64,000 nucleotides of DNA from Nemertoderma westbladi (lineage: Eukaryota; Xenacoelomorpha; Nemertodermatida; Nemertodermatidae), in contig JAUCBJ010000165.1 of assembly GCA_032718475.1 (NCBI GenBank), positions 1 to 64,000 on the forward strand. The letters are read 5' to 3'. Both the position numbers and the translations under genes were made by a program. The notes under the pieces were generated by a model that did no database searches, was not told the origin of the DNA, and saw nothing but the letters and a program-made list of their open reading frames with translations. This document shows, in pieces, positions 1-10,399 of the stretch. Within the stretch, counting starts at the first letter, position 1, and every line of letters begins with the position of its first letter.

Positions 1-128
1 ATCTAAGTCTTTGGGACGGACAGTCGAGTGACTTGTGTCGGTTGTCGTTGTCGTTGTGCGGCTACGTCGTTGGCGAAAGTACAGCGGCGACGACACATCG
101 GCGCTGAGGATCTCGTACTGTCCGGGGG

Positions 129-512
129 TTGATTGAAGTAGGCAGCGACGCCCGCTCGCCTAAATGTGGACTCATTATAATATGGATAAACTCATATATA
201 GCAGATATGACGGAGTTGATAGAAGATGGTCTTGGTATCGGGGAGCGATATACTCTACTTTTACAAGCGCTTGTTGATAGCTTAATACGCGGCGACGTTA
301 GTCCAACTGCTGCGGAGGACGATGGTCGTTATATCGAACCGCCAATGTCCCAAGAGCAGCTCACGCGTGAGTTGGACTATAGAAAATTCGCTGCTCGATA
401 TACGCGGCGTAATGGTATGTATATGGGCTTCTTAACTACTGGTCATCCCATCGATTTACACAATACGGACTATGTCGACTATATATCCTGCCCAGCGGAG
501 TCGGAACCATAA
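129..512 (+). CDS. unrecognised ORF fragment, about 127 codons
   Basis: An open frame follows a stretch of mixed composition and ends at a stop at 510-512. The product is acidic with the local motifs MTELIEDGLGIGERY and LTRELDYRKFAARYTRRNG; I recognise no domain, signal peptide or membrane segment. It has no clear splice sites and its first codon is not a convincing ATG; the first internal ATG lies near 207. Base composition is less AT-rich than the surrounding host DNA. Together with the promoter-like block at 1.86-1.92 kb, this fits the tail of a retroelement better than a host gene. That is inference; it could equally be a partial exon cut by the window edge. Confidence 0.25.
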   Translation: MIEVGSDARSPKCGLIIIWINSYIADMTELIEDGLGIGERYTLLLQALVDSLIRGDVSPTAAEDDGRYIEPPMSQEQLTRELDYRKFAARYTRRNGMYMGFLTTGHPIDLHNTDYVDYISCPAESEP

Positions 513-1183
513 ACTGAAATTCGAATGCGAAAATTCTATTCGAAATCGGCTCAAAAGAAAAGACACTAAAGAAACAAATGGACGCGGTAACTCCAAAGTA
601 TATTTGGAATTCTTGATAGAAGCATTGTAACAACAAAATAAATGTCACCCGCGTTTACCCTACCAGACGTGCGTCTTTGGTATTATTACGATAAACGCCC
701 TAGATCCAAATAATAAACGGAAAGACATAAACATCCATGTAAACCGAAACTTGTTGACGTATCACCTATGCTCACTCGGCTCGAACGATCCTGGAGTAAA
801 CCTACGATCAGAGTCCCGGAATACTCGGTCAAACCTCCTCATTCCTTAGTTGGACCTCAGACCTGCGATCCTGGTGGTGTCGCGGATCCTCGCGGACGGT
901 ATTCACTGTTCATGATCTAGTGCTACCCTAACAATTAATCGGTAACACTCCGACAGTGATTTCTAGCTAGCCGCCCATCTTACCTAGCTGGATTATGACG
1001 CAGACACCTAATATCATTATCCAACCGTATGGTCGTCCCGTTTAGCGCGATGCAGCCCTTCATCAGGGTGAGGGAGAGCGTTGTGCGAAACGAGTTAAAC
1101 GCTGTTCTATAGAGATCAAAAAGGAAACCTACGTTTGTTCAGATAAGCGTAAGTTATAACAGTAAGTCCAATCGATAAACGAA

Positions 1184-1489
1184 TTGGCCTTATCTCAATT
1201 CGATTGGGAAATCCAGAATCTCTGGGAGGTTATCGGACTTGGACGATCCTATTCTCTGCGAGAGTTTTTGGATGAACGTATCCAGCTACGAGCGGAGGAA
1301 AATCAGCTCGAGGAGAAGCATATCGAAACGGCAGATACCTCGACCACAATCCTACACCTTCTGATGCAATCATATTGCACCCTTCACCCAGGAGTTATGG
1401 CCCTCCTAGTAAAGTGGCTCCCCCCAAAGAGAAAAAGACTCTTGCTAGCCTCAAAAAACTGCGTAAACGCCGTCTGCGTAAGAAAGACT
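1184..1489 (+). pseudogene. unrecognised ORF remnant with basic tail
   Basis: The frame opening at 1184 reads a helical, charged segment (FDWEIQNLWEVIGLGRSYSL and following). From about 1345 a different forward frame looks better: it is Ser/Pro-rich and ends with a strongly basic tail (LASLKKLRKRRLRKKD) at a stop near 1487-1489. A single frameshift between the two would make one protein tail. No family is recognised. The basic C-terminus would suit a nucleic-acid-binding or nuclear protein, but this is speculative. It may belong with the fragment at 129-512. Confidence 0.25.
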
Positions 1490-2771
1490 AACTGTTTAGA
1501 GTATCTTTATGTTTTAGAAACTGTGATTTTTATATTTTATAGACTGAAAATCCCATTTTCTGGGAGCGGTGTAAAAGCTTTTACTGAATTGTCCGGTTAT
1601 TTTTCCTTATTTTTCCCGTAAAGTACTCTGTAGTTGGTTTACCAGGCATAAAAAGGCCGTGTCCTTGCTGTACTGGTGTTTTAGCGGACATAAGAGCTAT
1701 TTCTTCTGTATTTGTACTTTAGAGGACATAATCCGTAATTCCGTGACGTAAAAGCTCGATACTCTTGAAAACAGTGTCGCTACCATGACGACAGCTAGCA
1801 GCTGATATTGCCACGTCGACGTTTCTTTGTTTCTCTGTTCTCTCGTTGTTCAGGTTGACCAATCAGAGCGTTTGTTATCTCTGTGTTGGAGGTATATACA
1901 GAAACTCAGTAGTTCAGTGTTATGTTTTTGTCCAGAGCCTAAGAACCGGCTTTGGCACCTCCGTGTTTTAGTTTTTAGTCTTACACTAGTAGGTTTAATT
2001 ATAAAGGGCATATATCCTTTAACTGCATACTGATGACTGATGTCTGCATACTGCAGTACTGCATACACTGCATACTGTGTAACATTGTGCATACCTTTAT
2101 ATTGTTATACTGCTATTTACCGTCAGTTCTTCATAATATGGTTGATGAATAATTATATTTGGAATAACGATAAACAACCCCGAAACCCAATGTTCTTGAT
2201 ATACCGAAGGTAAGAGAGAAGGGTTACAGATAAACGATTGTGACTTATGTTAAAGTGGTTTGAAGTGAATCTAATGTTATTTGATAGACCCTACATGAGT
2301 CAGCCTGTGTTCCTTTTATATGTGACTAAAATCAGTGAAGATTGGCAGATTAGTGTGCAGTATTGTGCAGCATAGTGTATGAGTGAGTCTGTTAAAGAAG
2401 CAATTCCTAAAGAATGCGCCATATATGTGAATTATAATTAAGCCATATCGTTGTGAGTAGTTTAAGTCATAACTCTGTTTATATAGATAAAGCGCCACGT
2501 CCTAAAGGAACTGTTAATATTACCGAAGGTGAATAATATTGTCAGAGATTATATAATACTGTCAGTCGAATAATACATTAGGCTTACATAGCAATAAAAT
2601 TAAACCGTCGAACCCAATCTCCCGGGAATATCCAGCGGGTGAATGGTCGCGCACGGATTGGTTTCGACTAGTGTAGTGAATCAAATACTTGTCAAAGACT
2701 AAAAACTGATTTAATATCTAGAAGACATCTTAATTTGGTGGGTTAAACTGCCAAAGGTCTGAAAGCGCGAA
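1490..2771. other. non-coding, LTR-like tract
   Basis: I see no convincing gene here. The tract follows the ORF remnants directly and contains a CCAAT/TATA/TCAGT cluster at 1.86-1.92 kb. A 12-bp imperfect inverted repeat (GTCGAACCCAAT at about 2608, ATTGGTTTCGAC at about 2660) lies near its end. It could be an LTR and flank, but no second LTR copy is in the window to confirm this. Confidence 0.25.
1859..1918 (+). promoter_or_regulatory. CCAAT / TATA / initiator-like cluster
   Basis: CCAAT lies at 1859-1863, TATATA at 1893-1898 and TCAGT, the metazoan initiator core, at 1906-1910 and 1914-1918. The order and spacing resemble a compact RNA polymerase II promoter such as those in LTRs. Such short motifs occur by chance, so this is tentative. 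Confidence 0.3.
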
Positions 2772-3660
2772 CACAACCCCTTGCATGTCGGTGAGCGTGT
2801 GAAACATGAATTACGGGACGCAACCCCTTGCAGGTCGGTGAGCGTGTGAAACATGAACTACGGGACGCAACCCCTTGCAGGTCGGTGAGCGTGTGAAACA
2901 TGAACTACGGGACGCAACCCCTTGCAGGTCGGTGAGCGTGTGAAACATGAACTACGGGACGCAACCCCTTGCAGGTCGGTGAGCGTGTGAAACATGAACT
3001 ACGGGACGCAACCCCTTGCAGGTCGGTGAGCGTGTGAAACATGAACTACGGGACGCAACTCCTTGCAGGTCGGTGAGCGTGTGAAACATGAATTACGGGA
3101 CGCAACCCCTTGCAGGTCGGTGAGCGTGTGAAACATGAACTACTGGACGCAACCCCTTGCAGGTCGGTGAGCGTGTGAAACATGAATTACGGGACGCAAC
3201 TCCTTGCAGGTCGGTGAGCGTGTGAAACATGAACTACGAGACGCAACCCCTTGCAGGTCGGTGAGCGTGTGAAACATGAATTACGGGACGCAACTCCTTG
3301 CAGGTCGGTGAGCGTGTGAAACATGAACTACGGGACGCAACCCCTTGCAGGTCGGTGAGCGTGTGAAACATGAATTACGGGACGCAACCCCTTGCAGGTC
3401 GGTGAGCTTGTGAAACATTAACTACTGGACGCAACTCCCCACAGGTTAGTGAGTGAAACAAGACCTACGGGACGCAACCCCTTGCAGCAGCGAGTGTGTG
3501 AAACAGGAACTAAGGGACGCAAATCCTTGCAGCGGTGAGCCTGTGAAACGGGACGCAACCCCCCGCAGGTCAGTGAGCAATTGCAATAGGAACTATGGGA
3601 CACAACCCCTTGCATCAGTGAGCCTGTGAAACAGGAAATATGGGACTCAACCCCCGCTGG
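2772..3660. repeat. 47-bp tandem minisatellite
   Basis: The unit contains ACGCAACCCCTTGCAGG and GGTGAGCGTGTGAAACATGA. The spacing between successive copies is 47 bp (for example 2821 to 2868). About 14 well-conserved copies run to about 3420 and then decay into shorter, diverged copies up to 3660. Homogeneous in the middle and degenerate at one edge is typical of unequal exchange. Open frames across it are by-products of the period. Nothing gene-like follows between 3661 and 4200. Confidence 0.95.
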
Positions 3661-4200
3661 CTTCTCTCCTTTGGCTGATAACTATAAGGCAGTGAGAGCA
3701 CCACACTGACTCCCAAGAGTGAATACTCCCTAACTATCCAATAATTTCTTTACTCCCGTAGTAGAAGCCAGGTTTCCATTGTAATGTAATATTGAGTTTG
3801 CATGAGAACTAATGTCTAAAGTAAGTGTCTTGCTTAGGGACACAACAGTGCCACATTTCTATAGCCTTTAGTCTGATTTGCAACTGCGCTGCGCTGCCAA
3901 ACACTATTGTAAAATAGTTCAGGTGCTGTGTCCACTTGGACAATGCGACATTGCGACACTATTGCAAACCTCACAGACCAGACCTGTTACCATACCCAAG
4001 ACCAGCCTAATCCTCAATCTTCATACCATCCTAAAGTTCTGACAATGATAAGTCCCTTCCCAAAACCCCAGGTAGCTCCCTCCCTAGACTAGCCCCATCT
4101 CCAAAGTACTGACCTGCCCCATCCCAAAACCACAGATCAGCCCCATAAGTGATTTCCTACCAATACATACAATCAAGTGCCATAACTAATCCGTAACTAT

Positions 4201-4206
4201 TTTATT
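4201..4206 (-). terminator. polyadenylation signal AATAAA
   Basis: TTTATT on the + strand reads AATAAA on the - strand, about 75 nt past the stop codon of the three-exon gene ending at 4279. Position and strand fit that gene. Confidence 0.5.
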
Positions 4207-4278
4207 CCGTATTACTAAATATAAAACACTAAATCGCGTAATATTATTAATAATTGGGCTCTCATCATCAATACTTAT

Positions 4279-5554
4279 TTAATTACGATCATCGTATATG
4301 TTCTTAAAATAATCGTTTGATGTAACAGAAGAAGCAACTGAATCTCCATCGGGGTCGCTGGACGATGTATCCTTTACATCCCGGATTTTATTTACCAACG
4401 GTGTCTGTCTTTTTGTTGAATCCTTACTAACTCGATGGTATGTAACACACTTACGTAATTCTATCCCATCTGCGGATATTGTAATCACTTTCTTTTTATA
4501 GTGCTTAGGCTCTTTTTGCTTCGATTGGCCTTTATTGGAGGATGTCTTATTTTCCTGTTGGAGATTATCATTTTCCGCATTATTTGAATTCGTGAGAGTT
4601 TTCTTATCGAAAATCCCTCCAGTTTCATTTGATTCTAATCCAGAAACCACAGAATTCTCTCTGGAAATTTTGGGTTTTGCGGGAAACTTGTTCAGTATAT
4701 TTGTTTTCTCATTCATTTTGGTAACTGGGGGTCTTTCATTCGACTTATTGAGATCTTTTGACGTTGCACCATCTGAAATTATTGGATTACCGGGTATCTT
4801 TAGGTTATTTCTACCTTTAGTTGACTCCTTATTTGATTGTTCTATCATTGGTCCCGGTAGGGCGCTGCTATTAACATTTTTTGAAATCATTGAAGGCTTA
4901 AGATGGGCCTTAGCAATTACTTCTTGAAGAGAGCAACCAGATCCCACCCCATGAACTTTAGGCGATGGATCCCATATCGATTTGGAACCTTTGACGTTCC
5001 CATTCTCTTCAATTCTTTTGATTGGAATTGCAGGTAAGCCAGAAATATTTTCCTTATTTGATTTTGGCATAGAGGGTGGCGGCGATGGTGCAATGGTATT
5101 TACTACATCACTAATTAATTGCATATCATTAGCACAAATTTGTAGATCGCATTTACCATAACCTGTCAGGGTGTTAGCCTTCAAGTTGAAAGATACGTTA
5201 TTTGATTTATCATCAAAGAGGCTGGAATCACTGTTTTCATTAGTATTGAGGAACATCGCAACAACCTCTTCTATTATATCAGGGTCGTTGATAATCCTCT
5301 GAAGTTTTAATTTCAACCCATCCGCATTCATATTTGCTTGTGAAGCCGGTGATATAGTTCCACGGGTATTGATATTAAACGGTTCTGGAATTGTTCCGGT
5401 GTAAGTATTCTTTAATATTCCCTTAGGATTAGAATTTGCAAATGAAACTGTGTTTGGTATCTTGTCTTGCGTTTCATTTCGTCCAGGTGAATTATTTTCG
5501 TCCACATTCTTATTATATGTAAGATTGAAAATGAATTGCAATGGACATGGTGAT
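4279..5554 (-). CDS. exon 3 of three-exon unknown gene
   Basis: This is a 425-codon open exon ending at a stop at 4279, with AATAAA about 75 nt further on. It contains SIWDPSPKVHGVGSG, KKKVITISADGIELRK and an acidic Ser-rich tail (SSSDPDGDSVASS). The rest is low-complexity Asn/Lys/Ser. Acceptor choice is between TTTAG at 5555 and an AG just before AATGTGGACG near 5525. Confidence 0.6.
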
Positions 5555-8500
5555 CTAAATTACATCGACCATATGTATGGATGTGGCCTGTTACCTACCC
5601 AATATTTGTTCTCTATTGAAGAATATGTATGATACCTATATTGTCTGTGGAGACTGGGATTATATTTGAAACCAGGATATTCCAACGTACAGTTGATTTT
5701 AAAACGAAAAAAATTAGGCCTAGAGACTACTCTACACCCTAGCATGTCAACTTTGAACATATAATTGTTTTGAACTGTATGGTAGTTGGCGGTTTAGGTA
5801 CCGATTTTTTTTAGCCTAATATCTCGTATTTGTTTTCAGAAAATAAAAATAGTATAAACAGATTCTTTTGTATATTGGAAATTATTTACTGATCATTTGC
5901 AACGTTCGAACTTTCTGAAAGATGATTCTTTCTTTGTGGAGAATCATACATATTTAAAAGTAATGTCAAAGGACTTTTCAATTATTGCTATAAAATATCC
6001 AGCGAAAGTTGCTAACTGTTTCGGTTCTGTCTGAATCGAAATATTGCCAATATTTCGGGTTTTACTTTTCAACGTATGCCGTACGTATCCACGTATGTGC
6101 GTACAAAAACCACGTATCTATACATGACATTGAGCGATTTCACATACGCGTAGTCGAATACTGTGTCCTGATTGGTACAGATGAGATATGAGAGAAATGT
6201 CATGTAAAACGCTTAGGCCTCAGTTAAATTAGATTTGACACAGACAGACAGAGCCCATGGGACCGGTACATACAGTTTAATATGCTAAAAAGCTGAAACA
6301 ACTGGAAACGCATCTCAACTACGATTTGGAATACTATTCCCCAGTGGCAGTGGCGTTGCGTAGCGGGGTGGGGGCGAGTCGACCCGGGCGCGCGACGGCC
6401 AGATGGGGCGAAAAATAAGCCAAGCATCCAACCCTTTAATACAGTACTGTATGTAATTTATGTGTTGAAACCTGCTTTTGTTGACCGCACGAAAAATGTT
6501 ATTACATTTATTATTCATTATTACGATAGATTGTATATGGATAAGCACATCAACTCAACATCCTCACCGAATTATTGCCTTCTTTTACTACAGTAGTTTC
6601 TTCCACTCCCTTTCAATATACTGTATAACTAACAGTCATAATAGTCGCCTCTTTCGGAATGGGAAGTAAATCACCTAGGGCTTGGAATAATTTTATTATT
6701 ATATATTATTATATTATATTATTATATATTATTATAGTTATTTATATCTAGCCCATGTCGTAAATATTCCTTCCAGAACATGTATTTATTTAACATGGGG
6801 GGGGGGTGAATGCAGTTCATTAATGACACAGACAAGGAGACACATACTGTAGTAAATTTAAGGTGAGTTGATTCTATTGGATGTCTGACTCGAGAGCTGC
6901 GGCTGGGCAGTTAGCGTATACAATACAATAGGGCTTCCCTTAATAATGGTAACACAATTTTTACTGTATAAATTGTAATTGTAATTGTAATACTGTAGAC
7001 ACTCCAAATAACTGCACGACAAGTAAAAATGCATACAACTGCACGCATAAAATATAAATAACACGAGGAAGAAAAATATGACAATTCGACATATGTCATA
7101 TCAGAAGGCAAATCATTTACAAACACAAGGAATAAGATCGGTCCCAAGACGCTTCTTTGGGGGGTTCACGATATGACATCATCATAATCTGAGTACTTAT
7201 TGCCTACTAATATGCACTGTTTGCGATTCGTTAAAAAGGCGCTAGTCTCTAGTCAAATAGACTACCCATGATCCCATACGCAACCAACTTTTGTTAAAGT
7301 ATTGTGTGTACGACCTTGTCGAATGCTTTCTCAAAGTCGATATAAATTATATCCATTCCACAGTAATTTTTTTACGTTGTAGTTTCTTAATGTGATCGGG
7401 ATAACGCTTCTTTAGTGAAACCGGGATTTCTTTACGAGGAATAAAACGATTTATTCCCTGTTTAAGAACATCATTTACTTATATATTAACTAAAAATAAT
7501 TATTGCAATTATTAATAGTTTAGCATTAATAGTAATTTACTTATATTACTTTATACTGTAGTATTATTTATCCATGGCTTGCGTTATGGGCGAATGATTA
7601 CTCAGTTATATTTAGTATTGTAAGTTCGTTGTTAATAACATTCCTTATAATTGTATATCTTTGTGGCTAATATCTTTTACTACTTGAATTACTTAATTAA
7701 TTAATTAACTTATTTTTAATTGATTTATTGGCTATTTTAATTTCTAAATAATAAAATATCCATATATAAAATAATTAAAATAATTATTTAAAATAATTAT
7801 TTTTCCATTTTTTTACAGCTTTTTTTTGCATTATGCAGCACAGCATTATATTTATCACATCTACCTTTTATTGTCGGCAAGTGCGAATTAAATTAAGAAT
7901 TATTTGTTTATTTTATTTGTTTTTGAATTATTTACAAAACTTCCAGCAGGTCGTGCGTTATATTTCACCGGGTAACTGTTAGAAACACCCATTGTCACAA
8001 TATATTTATAGGACTGTAGGAAGGGATCTAAGGGGCTTAACCTCGAATGATAAGTTTATTTTACCGAATATAACTTATTACACATTGTTACTATCAGTGT
8101 CACACATCAGTGACTGACACTGACATACTTACCTGACTACAGCAATTATCTGGCTGACTGCCTGACAGACTAATGCTGTAATCAAGGACTACGGAAGCTT
8201 TTAGTAGTCTACTTCAGTAGTCCTTGGCTGTAATGCAAAACACCACGGTACAGTAATGATAGGCCTACAGCTACAGACAGACAGAGACACTGTTGACTTG
8301 ACACTAATCATCTGGACCAATCAGGAAACAGGATTCGCCTACGCGTATGCATACGCGTATGTGAAATCGCTCAATGTGTAATGTATAGATACGTGGATAC
8401 GTACGGCATACGTTGAAAAGTAAAACCCTAATTTTTCAGCTTATCTAATTCTCATTTTAATGAATTTGCGTTGGCGAAAAGAGTTATTATATTTAGATAA

Positions 8501-10312
8501 CGTACTGAAGAATACAGGCCAATTAGTGGGGAATAGTTGAATTTGTAAACATATTTAAAGTTCACCAAGTTAGGTTGCAGGTTTACCAAAGTAACCCACA
8601 TTCTTGACACACTTAAACCCACCATTAACCTGTTTAAGATATATTGATCAATGTTCAAAATTAAATTGCTATTGCATTTTCGATCTTAAATATATCACAC
8701 CCATGCCATGGCTAGAGGCTTCTTTTGCATATTAGAAATTATAAACTGATCATTCGCAACGTTCGAACTTTCTGAAAGATAATCCTTTCTTTGTGGATAA
8801 TCGTTTGCTTTGATGACGGCGGGCTTTCGTCGACCCAATGTTTTCTTCTTTTTCTCTGCAGGCCTAGGTGGTAATGGAATAAAATTCTTCCCATTCCTAT
8901 CCAATTTAGACATTACCTCCCTATTATTCATTTTGTGCCCAAATGATCTTGTCGTCGCGTCGTAATGCCAGTCTGGTTTATCACCTGGAACAACCAGTTG
9001 TGTAGTAGTGAGATGGATGGTGTACTATGGGACACAGGGGTGTAGTAGGAAGGTGAATGATGTACTATGGGACACATAGGTTTAGTAGGGAGGTGGATGA
9101 TGTACTATGGGACACATAGGATTAGTAGGGATGTGGTTGATATACTATGGGACACAGGGGTGTAGTAGGGAGATGAATGATGTACTATGGGACACAGGGG
9201 TGTAGTAGGGAGGTGGATGATGTACTATGGGACACATAGGATTAGTAGGGAGGTGGTTGATGTACTATGAGACACAGGGGTGTAGTAGGGAGGTGGGTGG
9301 ATGATGGACTATGGGACCAGGGGTGTAGTAGGGAGGTGGATGATGTACTATGGGACACATAGGATTAGTATGGAGGTGGTTGATGTACTATGGGACACAG
9401 CGGTGTAGTAGGGAGGTGGGTGGATGATGCACTATGGGACACATAGGATTAGTAGGGAGGTGGTTGATGTACTATGAGACACAGCGGTGTAGTAGGGAGG
9501 TGGTTGATGTACTATGGGACATAGAGGTTTAGTAGGGAGGTGGATGTTGTACTACGGGACATGTAGGGAAATACGTAGGTGATTTTCTACGGTACACTCC
9601 GTGTGTAGGGTAGGTAGATGGTATATATATATATATATATACTACTTTTACCTGTGTGATCCCGAAATTCGTAAATATCACATTGATGACCGTGATAAAC
9701 TATACTGTCTCTATTTACTGCAGTAAGTGGTGAATTAATAAATTTTTTATCAAAAATTCGTGGTACCTTTTTCTTGATCTCATCTGTATCAAATGGGATT
9801 GATTGTACGGACTTATCAACATGTTTCACTCTAACATCATCATGCATTTCATTATTTAACATAGGCCGATATATAGGACGTATTTGCGACGTTCCTGAGG
9901 CTTTATTGTTCTGAGGCTTTATTTCGTTTTTCACTGAGGTTTTCCCTGGACTAGATAGCTCTGGGAACCGCTCAGGTGTGCTGGACATGTACCCTCCTAT
10001 AACGCGTTCAGAACGGTCTTTTACAAGATATTTTAGTGCGGATTCTTTGCGTTCGACAACGTATTCGTGCGATATGTGTCGCTGTCTCGCGGCTGCCATA
10101 TCATCAATTCGATTCCAGATTTCTTCCGCATTTTTATTCGTTTTCAAATTTGTATTTAATTTTTTGGATATAATAGGGCTTTTCAAATTTGAATAAATAT
10201 TTCCCTTGTTCCCGTGTTTTTGTTCCGCCTCGTTTTGTGGTTCAATTCCGAACAAAGGTTGGCGAATTTTATTTAGAATTAATTTAGCCGTAGCCTTTCC
10301 ATTTGTTTTCAT
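4279..10312 (-). CDS. three-exon host gene, unknown function (about 724 aa)
   Basis: Modelled exons are 10312-9652, 8984-8747 and 5554-4279. The first junction is clear: CACAG|GTAAAAG at 9652/9651 and TTCCAG|GT at 8985/8984 join in phase to make a Gly codon before DKPDWHYDATTRSFG. The second is weaker: GATCA|GTTTAT to TTTAG|A also keeps the frame and the sum is a multiple of three. An alternative last-exon acceptor lies just before AATGTGGACG. The product is hydrophilic and rich in Asn, Ser and Lys, with a proline patch (FIPLPPRP) and a basic KKKKTLGRRK, and has no signal peptide or membrane helix. I do not recognise the family. The first ATG used is at 10312; an in-frame stop lies just upstream. 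It is probably intracellular and largely disordered, judging only by composition. Confidence 0.6.
5868..5950 (-). pseudogene. diverged duplicate of exon 2 tail
   Basis: About 80 bp match the 3' end of exon 2 (8722-8810) in the same orientation, including CTTTCAGAAAGTTCGAACG. The reading frame closes with TAA where exon 2 has TTT, yet the same change makes a stronger splice donor (GATCA|GTAAAT). No acceptor is evident, so it is most simply a broken exon duplicate; use as an alternative exon cannot be excluded. Confidence 0.55.
6057..8429. mobile_element. inverted-repeat DNA transposon, non-autonomous
   Basis: The ends are inverted copies starting at GGGTTTTACTTTTCAACG on the left and its reverse complement on the right. 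Homology continues with gaps about 130-150 bp inward, to around 6200 and 8300 (both carry a CCTGATTGGT block). Flanks AATATTTC (6049-6056) and AATTTTTC (8430-8437) would be an 8-bp target duplication with one mismatch. No transposase is visible inside; the interior holds LINE debris and AT-rich DNA. It lies in an intron of the three-exon gene. Confidence 0.6.
7085..7350 (-). pseudogene. LINE reverse transcriptase fragment (CR1/Jockey-like)
   Basis: On the - strand, the segment near 7350-7290 reads YIDFEKAFDKVVHTIL, the RT motif around the first catalytic Asp. About 150 bp later comes QRSVLGPILFLVFVNDLP, the classic motif B of CR1/Jockey/L2-type non-LTR retrotransposons. Stops and a deletion separate the two, and the YADD-box region is not found. 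It is dead debris. Confidence 0.65.
8747..8984 (-). CDS. exon 2 of three-exon unknown gene
   Basis: It starts after acceptor TTCCAG with DKPDWHYDATTRSFG, the most conserved-looking stretch of the gene, and continues through FIPLPPRP and a basic patch to SSNVANDQ. The donor used in the model (GTTTAT) is poor; reading through instead reaches a stop at 8695. A diverged copy of its 3' end lies at 5868-5950. Confidence 0.55.
9001..9565. repeat. 40-bp minisatellite filling an intron
   Basis: The unit contains TGTAGTAGGGAGGTGGATGA and TGTACTATGGGACACA, about 40 bp per copy with 39-46 bp variants, roughly 13-14 copies. It occupies most of the 667-bp intron between 9651 and 8985, ending about 15 bp from the acceptor. 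Confidence 0.9.
9621..9642. repeat. (TA)n microsatellite
   Basis: A short TA run sits just inside the intron beyond the splice donor at 9651. Confidence 0.85.
9652..10312 (-). CDS. exon 1 of three-exon unknown gene
   Basis: It encodes about 220 residues from MKTNGKATAK to the split Gly codon, with the central segment IWNRIDDMAAARQRHISHEY and then Ser/Pro/Asn-rich sequence. The donor GTAAAAG at 9651 is good. Reading on past it gives only a low-complexity Ile/Tyr run encoded by a TA microsatellite, which confirms that the exon ends here. Confidence 0.6.
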
Positions 10313-10399
10313 TATTTTTTCATGTTGCAAGAGTCACTCAACAGTCAACATTCCATTATGAGATGATATTTTGATAAACAATACATTTCTATCTAATGA

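Noticed and set aside
2608-2671. tRNA-like gene or primer-binding site
   Set aside because: An inverted repeat is present but no cloverleaf, A-box or B-box pattern could be drawn.
2772-3660. CRISPR-like array
   Set aside because: Units are contiguous with no variable spacers of regular length, the setting is eukaryotic, and no cas genes are present.
9587-9651. Extension of exon 1 into an Ile/Tyr-rich tail
   Set aside because: It is the translation of a TA microsatellite beyond a consensus splice donor.
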